In this document: positions 62,560 through 64,000 of the stretch, piece by piece
How positions within the stretch are numbered: position 1 is the first letter of the stretch
Layout: every line of letters starts with the position of its first letter
Assembly (NCBI GenBank): GCA_021324455.1
Contig: JAJPJA010000031.1
Location: 1-64,000, forward strand
Origin: Pseudomonadota bacterium
GTDB taxonomy: Bacteria; Desulfobacterota; Binatia; Binatales; Binataceae
DNA: 64,000 bases
Direction of reading: 5' to 3'
Notes under the pieces: model-generated
Databases searched by the model: none
Told to the model about the DNA's origin: nothing
Seen by the model: only the letters and a program-made list of their open reading frames with translations
Translations under genes and position numbers: made by a program

Positions 62560-62883
62560 TTATCTGGCGGGAAGCTGGACAATGCCGTCCGAACGGCGCC
62601 AACTCGACGGCCGCCGCGTCCGCGCCGGCTTGACCCTGCGCGAGCCGCCGGCCGTTTGGGCCGGCTCGCAGGGGCCGACGACGAAGCTTTGCACCCGCCG
62701 AATGTTTTCCAACCCCGAAAGCGGCTCGCCGCCGCCATCGACCGCGCGCAGCCGGCCCCGGCTCTCGACCACAAACGCCCATCCGCAGCGCAGACACGAG
62801 TAGCGGTAGCGATGGGTCTTGAACCATCCCGCCGGCCGGCCGAGATCCTCGATAAAGTAGTCGTGTTTGAGTGGCGGCGTCAT
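62560..62883 (-). CDS. Small CxxC protein, unknown function
   Basis: About 107 residues from the ATG at 62883. The middle has YSCLRCGWAFVVESRG, a CxxC pair, with an Arg-rich C-terminal tail. It lies about 100 bases upstream of the sensor kinase on the same strand and may be the first gene of that unit. The evidence is the CxxC context and position; no family was recognised. Confidence 0.5.
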   Translation of the reverse strand: MTPPLKHDYFIEDLGRPAGWFKTHRYRYSCLRCGWAFVVESRGRLRAVDGGGEPLSGLENIRRVQSFVVGPCEPAQTAGGSRRVKPARTRRPSSWRRSDGIVQLPAR

Positions 62884-63058
62884 GCAAACAGGGCGGTCGC
62901 GCCCGCTATCGCATCCACAGCACAAGATGTGCCGCTGAGGAGAGCCTCGACCGGCGCGGACTTTTGGCCGCTGGCGGAGCCGGCGCATTTCACAATGCAA
63001 GAATTGGGATTTCAGTTTGAAAAGTGATTGATGCACGCGATCGGTGTAAGTATCCAGG

Positions 63059-63370
63059 ATGCATTCGATCCGGCTGATTGCAGTTCTGGTTGGCGCGGCG
63101 ATTCTCGAAGTGAGCGGGGACGCCCTGGTGCGGATGGGCCTGCAGCGGCGCGCGCTGCCGATGCTGGCAGGCGCTCTATGCCTGCTGGTTTACGGTGTGG
63201 TCGTCAATCTGGGCGGCACGGATTTCGGCCGCCTGATGGGAATTTACATTGTGACGTTCTTTTTGGTCGCTCAGATCATCGGCGTGATCGCGTTTGGCCA
63301 GATTCCCCAGCCGCGTACCGCCGCCGCCGCTGGACTGTTGATCGCGGCGGCGGCGCTGATGATGGCCTGA
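63059..63370 (+). CDS. Small four-helix membrane protein (SMR/DMT-like)
   Basis: A 103-residue hydrophobic protein with four predicted helices: IRLIAVLVGAAILEVSGDAL, LPMLAGALCLLVYGVVV, GIYIVTFFLVAQIIGVIAFG and AAAAGLLIAAAALMMA. Glu16 in the first helix (AAILEVSGD) resembles the essential Glu of small multidrug resistance proteins, and the overall length fits. The charge balance of helices differs from EmrE. The ATG at 63059 is not preceded by a strong ribosome site. Confidence 0.72.
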   Translation: MHSIRLIAVLVGAAILEVSGDALVRMGLQRRALPMLAGALCLLVYGVVVNLGGTDFGRLMGIYIVTFFLVAQIIGVIAFGQIPQPRTAAAAGLLIAAAALMMA

Positions 63371-63375
63371 GGTCT

Positions 63376-63828
63376 CTAACTGGATTTGCGGCCCACTCCG
63401 GCCACCTCGATCTCGAATTCGCGGCCCTGCGCGATCAGCGCGGCGGTTACGCTGCGCCGGCCCAGACGCGACCCCGGCCCATGCCGGGAGCGGCCCACGA
63501 TTATCCGCCTGACGCGCGCGTCGCGGGCGAAGTCGAGCAGAGCTTCGGCGATATCCGGCGCCTTGATCCATACCGCCTCGGCACCCATTCCGGCGGCCAG
63601 TACCACACTGTCGAGCAGCGCGTGGTAATCGCGATCCGCCGCCGCCCACTTGCTTTCGGGCGCGCAATCGATGTGGACCGCGTACCAGTCGGCGTCAAGC
63701 TCGTGCGCGCTGCGACAGGCCTTGCGCAACAATATGTTCGCGCCGCCCGCAGGATTGGCCGAAAGACAGACCATCACGCCGGCGCGCGGGCGCGAGGGGA
63801 AACCAATCACTTTGGCGGGTCCGCTCAT
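63376..63828 (-). CDS. UspA-domain protein (KdpD-type)
   Basis: A 150-residue universal-stress-type domain resembling the USP region of KdpD: VMVCLSANPAGGANILLRKA, DADWYAVHI and RIIVGRSRHGPGSRLGRRSV, with the GRS/T-R-H loop. A strong GGAGGAG sits five bases before the ATG. Its start overlaps the stop of the next gene to the right by four bases, which encodes a second domain of the same type. Confidence 0.8.
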   Translation of the reverse strand: MSGPAKVIGFPSRPRAGVMVCLSANPAGGANILLRKACRSAHELDADWYAVHIDCAPESKWAAADRDYHALLDSVVLAAGMGAEAVWIKAPDIAEALLDFARDARVRRIIVGRSRHGPGSRLGRRSVTAALIAQGREFEIEVAGVGRKSS

Positions 63829-64000
63829 TGTTGCTCCTCCCCTTCGGCGTCGCTGACCACATGCACGTCGAAATCGCGCGCCTGATCGATCAGGCGGCGG
63901 GTGATGGAACGGTCGAACAGATGCCTCAGCAGCGAAGGGCGCGTGCGTCCGACCATGATCCGGGTAACGCGTTTTTCATGGGCAAAATCGAGCAGCGCCT
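63825..64000 (-). CDS. KdpD-type UspA-domain protein, partial (N-terminus outside window)
   Basis: The C-terminal 58 residues are visible, reading ALLDFAHEKRVTRIMVGRTR, PSLLRHLFDRSITRRLIDQA, then a DFDVHVVSD end. The VGRTRPS loop matches KdpD USP domains. The stop overlaps the ATG of the following UspA-type gene (ATGA). It could be a full KdpD or another stand-alone domain. Confidence 0.75.
   Translation of the reverse strand, partial: ALLDFAHEKRVTRIMVGRTRPSLLRHLFDRSITRRLIDQARDFDVHVVSDAEGEEQQ

Overview
The window is a high-GC stretch of bacterial chromosome with short intergenic gaps and many same-strand runs with ATGA or TGATG overlaps. No rRNA, tRNA, CRISPR array, insertion sequence or prophage was recognised. 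The mix of F420-type luciferase-like (LLM) oxidoreductases, amidohydrolase-2 proteins, CaiB/BaiF CoA-transferases, a GrdB-like selenoprotein and a SAM-I/IV-clan riboswitch fits an uncultured soil or sediment lineage. Candidatus Binatota or a similar former-Deltaproteobacteria group is my guess from gene content only; no phylogenetic marker was tested.

Layout. 1-245: frameshifted addiction-module antitoxin remnant and a possible dispersed repeat. 245-8000 (minus): trpS, nfo, a CoA-transferase/TIM-barrel isomerase/LLM catabolic group, a small membrane protein, a GrdB-family selenoprotein whose in-frame UGA is followed by a SECIS-like hairpin, and an SDR. 8080-14396 (minus): uvrA, then a coupled transglutaminase/alpha-E/circularly permuted ATP-grasp operon. 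14601-16180: EthD protein plus LLM enzyme. 16400-21722 (minus): an operon of fused ETF beta-alpha, SdhA-like flavoprotein, SdhB-like iron-sulfur protein and HdrB-like CCG protein, with no membrane anchor. 22115-26091: family B DNA polymerase, LLM enzyme, CMD-family protein. 26230-34592 (plus): MBOAT/SGNH acyl-transfer pair, then a 1464-residue multi-spanning protein of unknown function behind a near-consensus promoter, with a membrane partner. 34649-40987: exported protein, ArsC-like protein, rpmB, mutL, DUF1499 protein, FUSC transporter.

40990-43330 (minus) looks like the scar of a defence operon: the C-terminal end of a DUF3883 protein, a frameshifted AAA ATPase, an intact TOPRIM-like protein and the N-terminal end of a DUF1156 methylase lie in order on one strand. 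43575-47223: candidate SAM riboswitch and metH. 47345-59065: catabolic island with paired CaiB/BaiF CoA-transferases, LLM enzyme, three amidohydrolases, an NTF2-like protein, an SDR, an SGNH protein and an enoyl-CoA hydratase. 59095-64000: MazF-like toxin remnant, a sigma-54 response regulator/sensor kinase pair, small proteins and two KdpD-type UspA proteins, the last cut by the window edge.

The genes suggest a metabolism handling acyl-CoA and aromatic or cyclic substrates through F420 or flavin enzymes. The ETF/flavoprotein/FeS/HdrB operon is a plausible electron outlet for acyl-CoA oxidation. Small decayed toxin-antitoxin and defence pieces sit between core genes.
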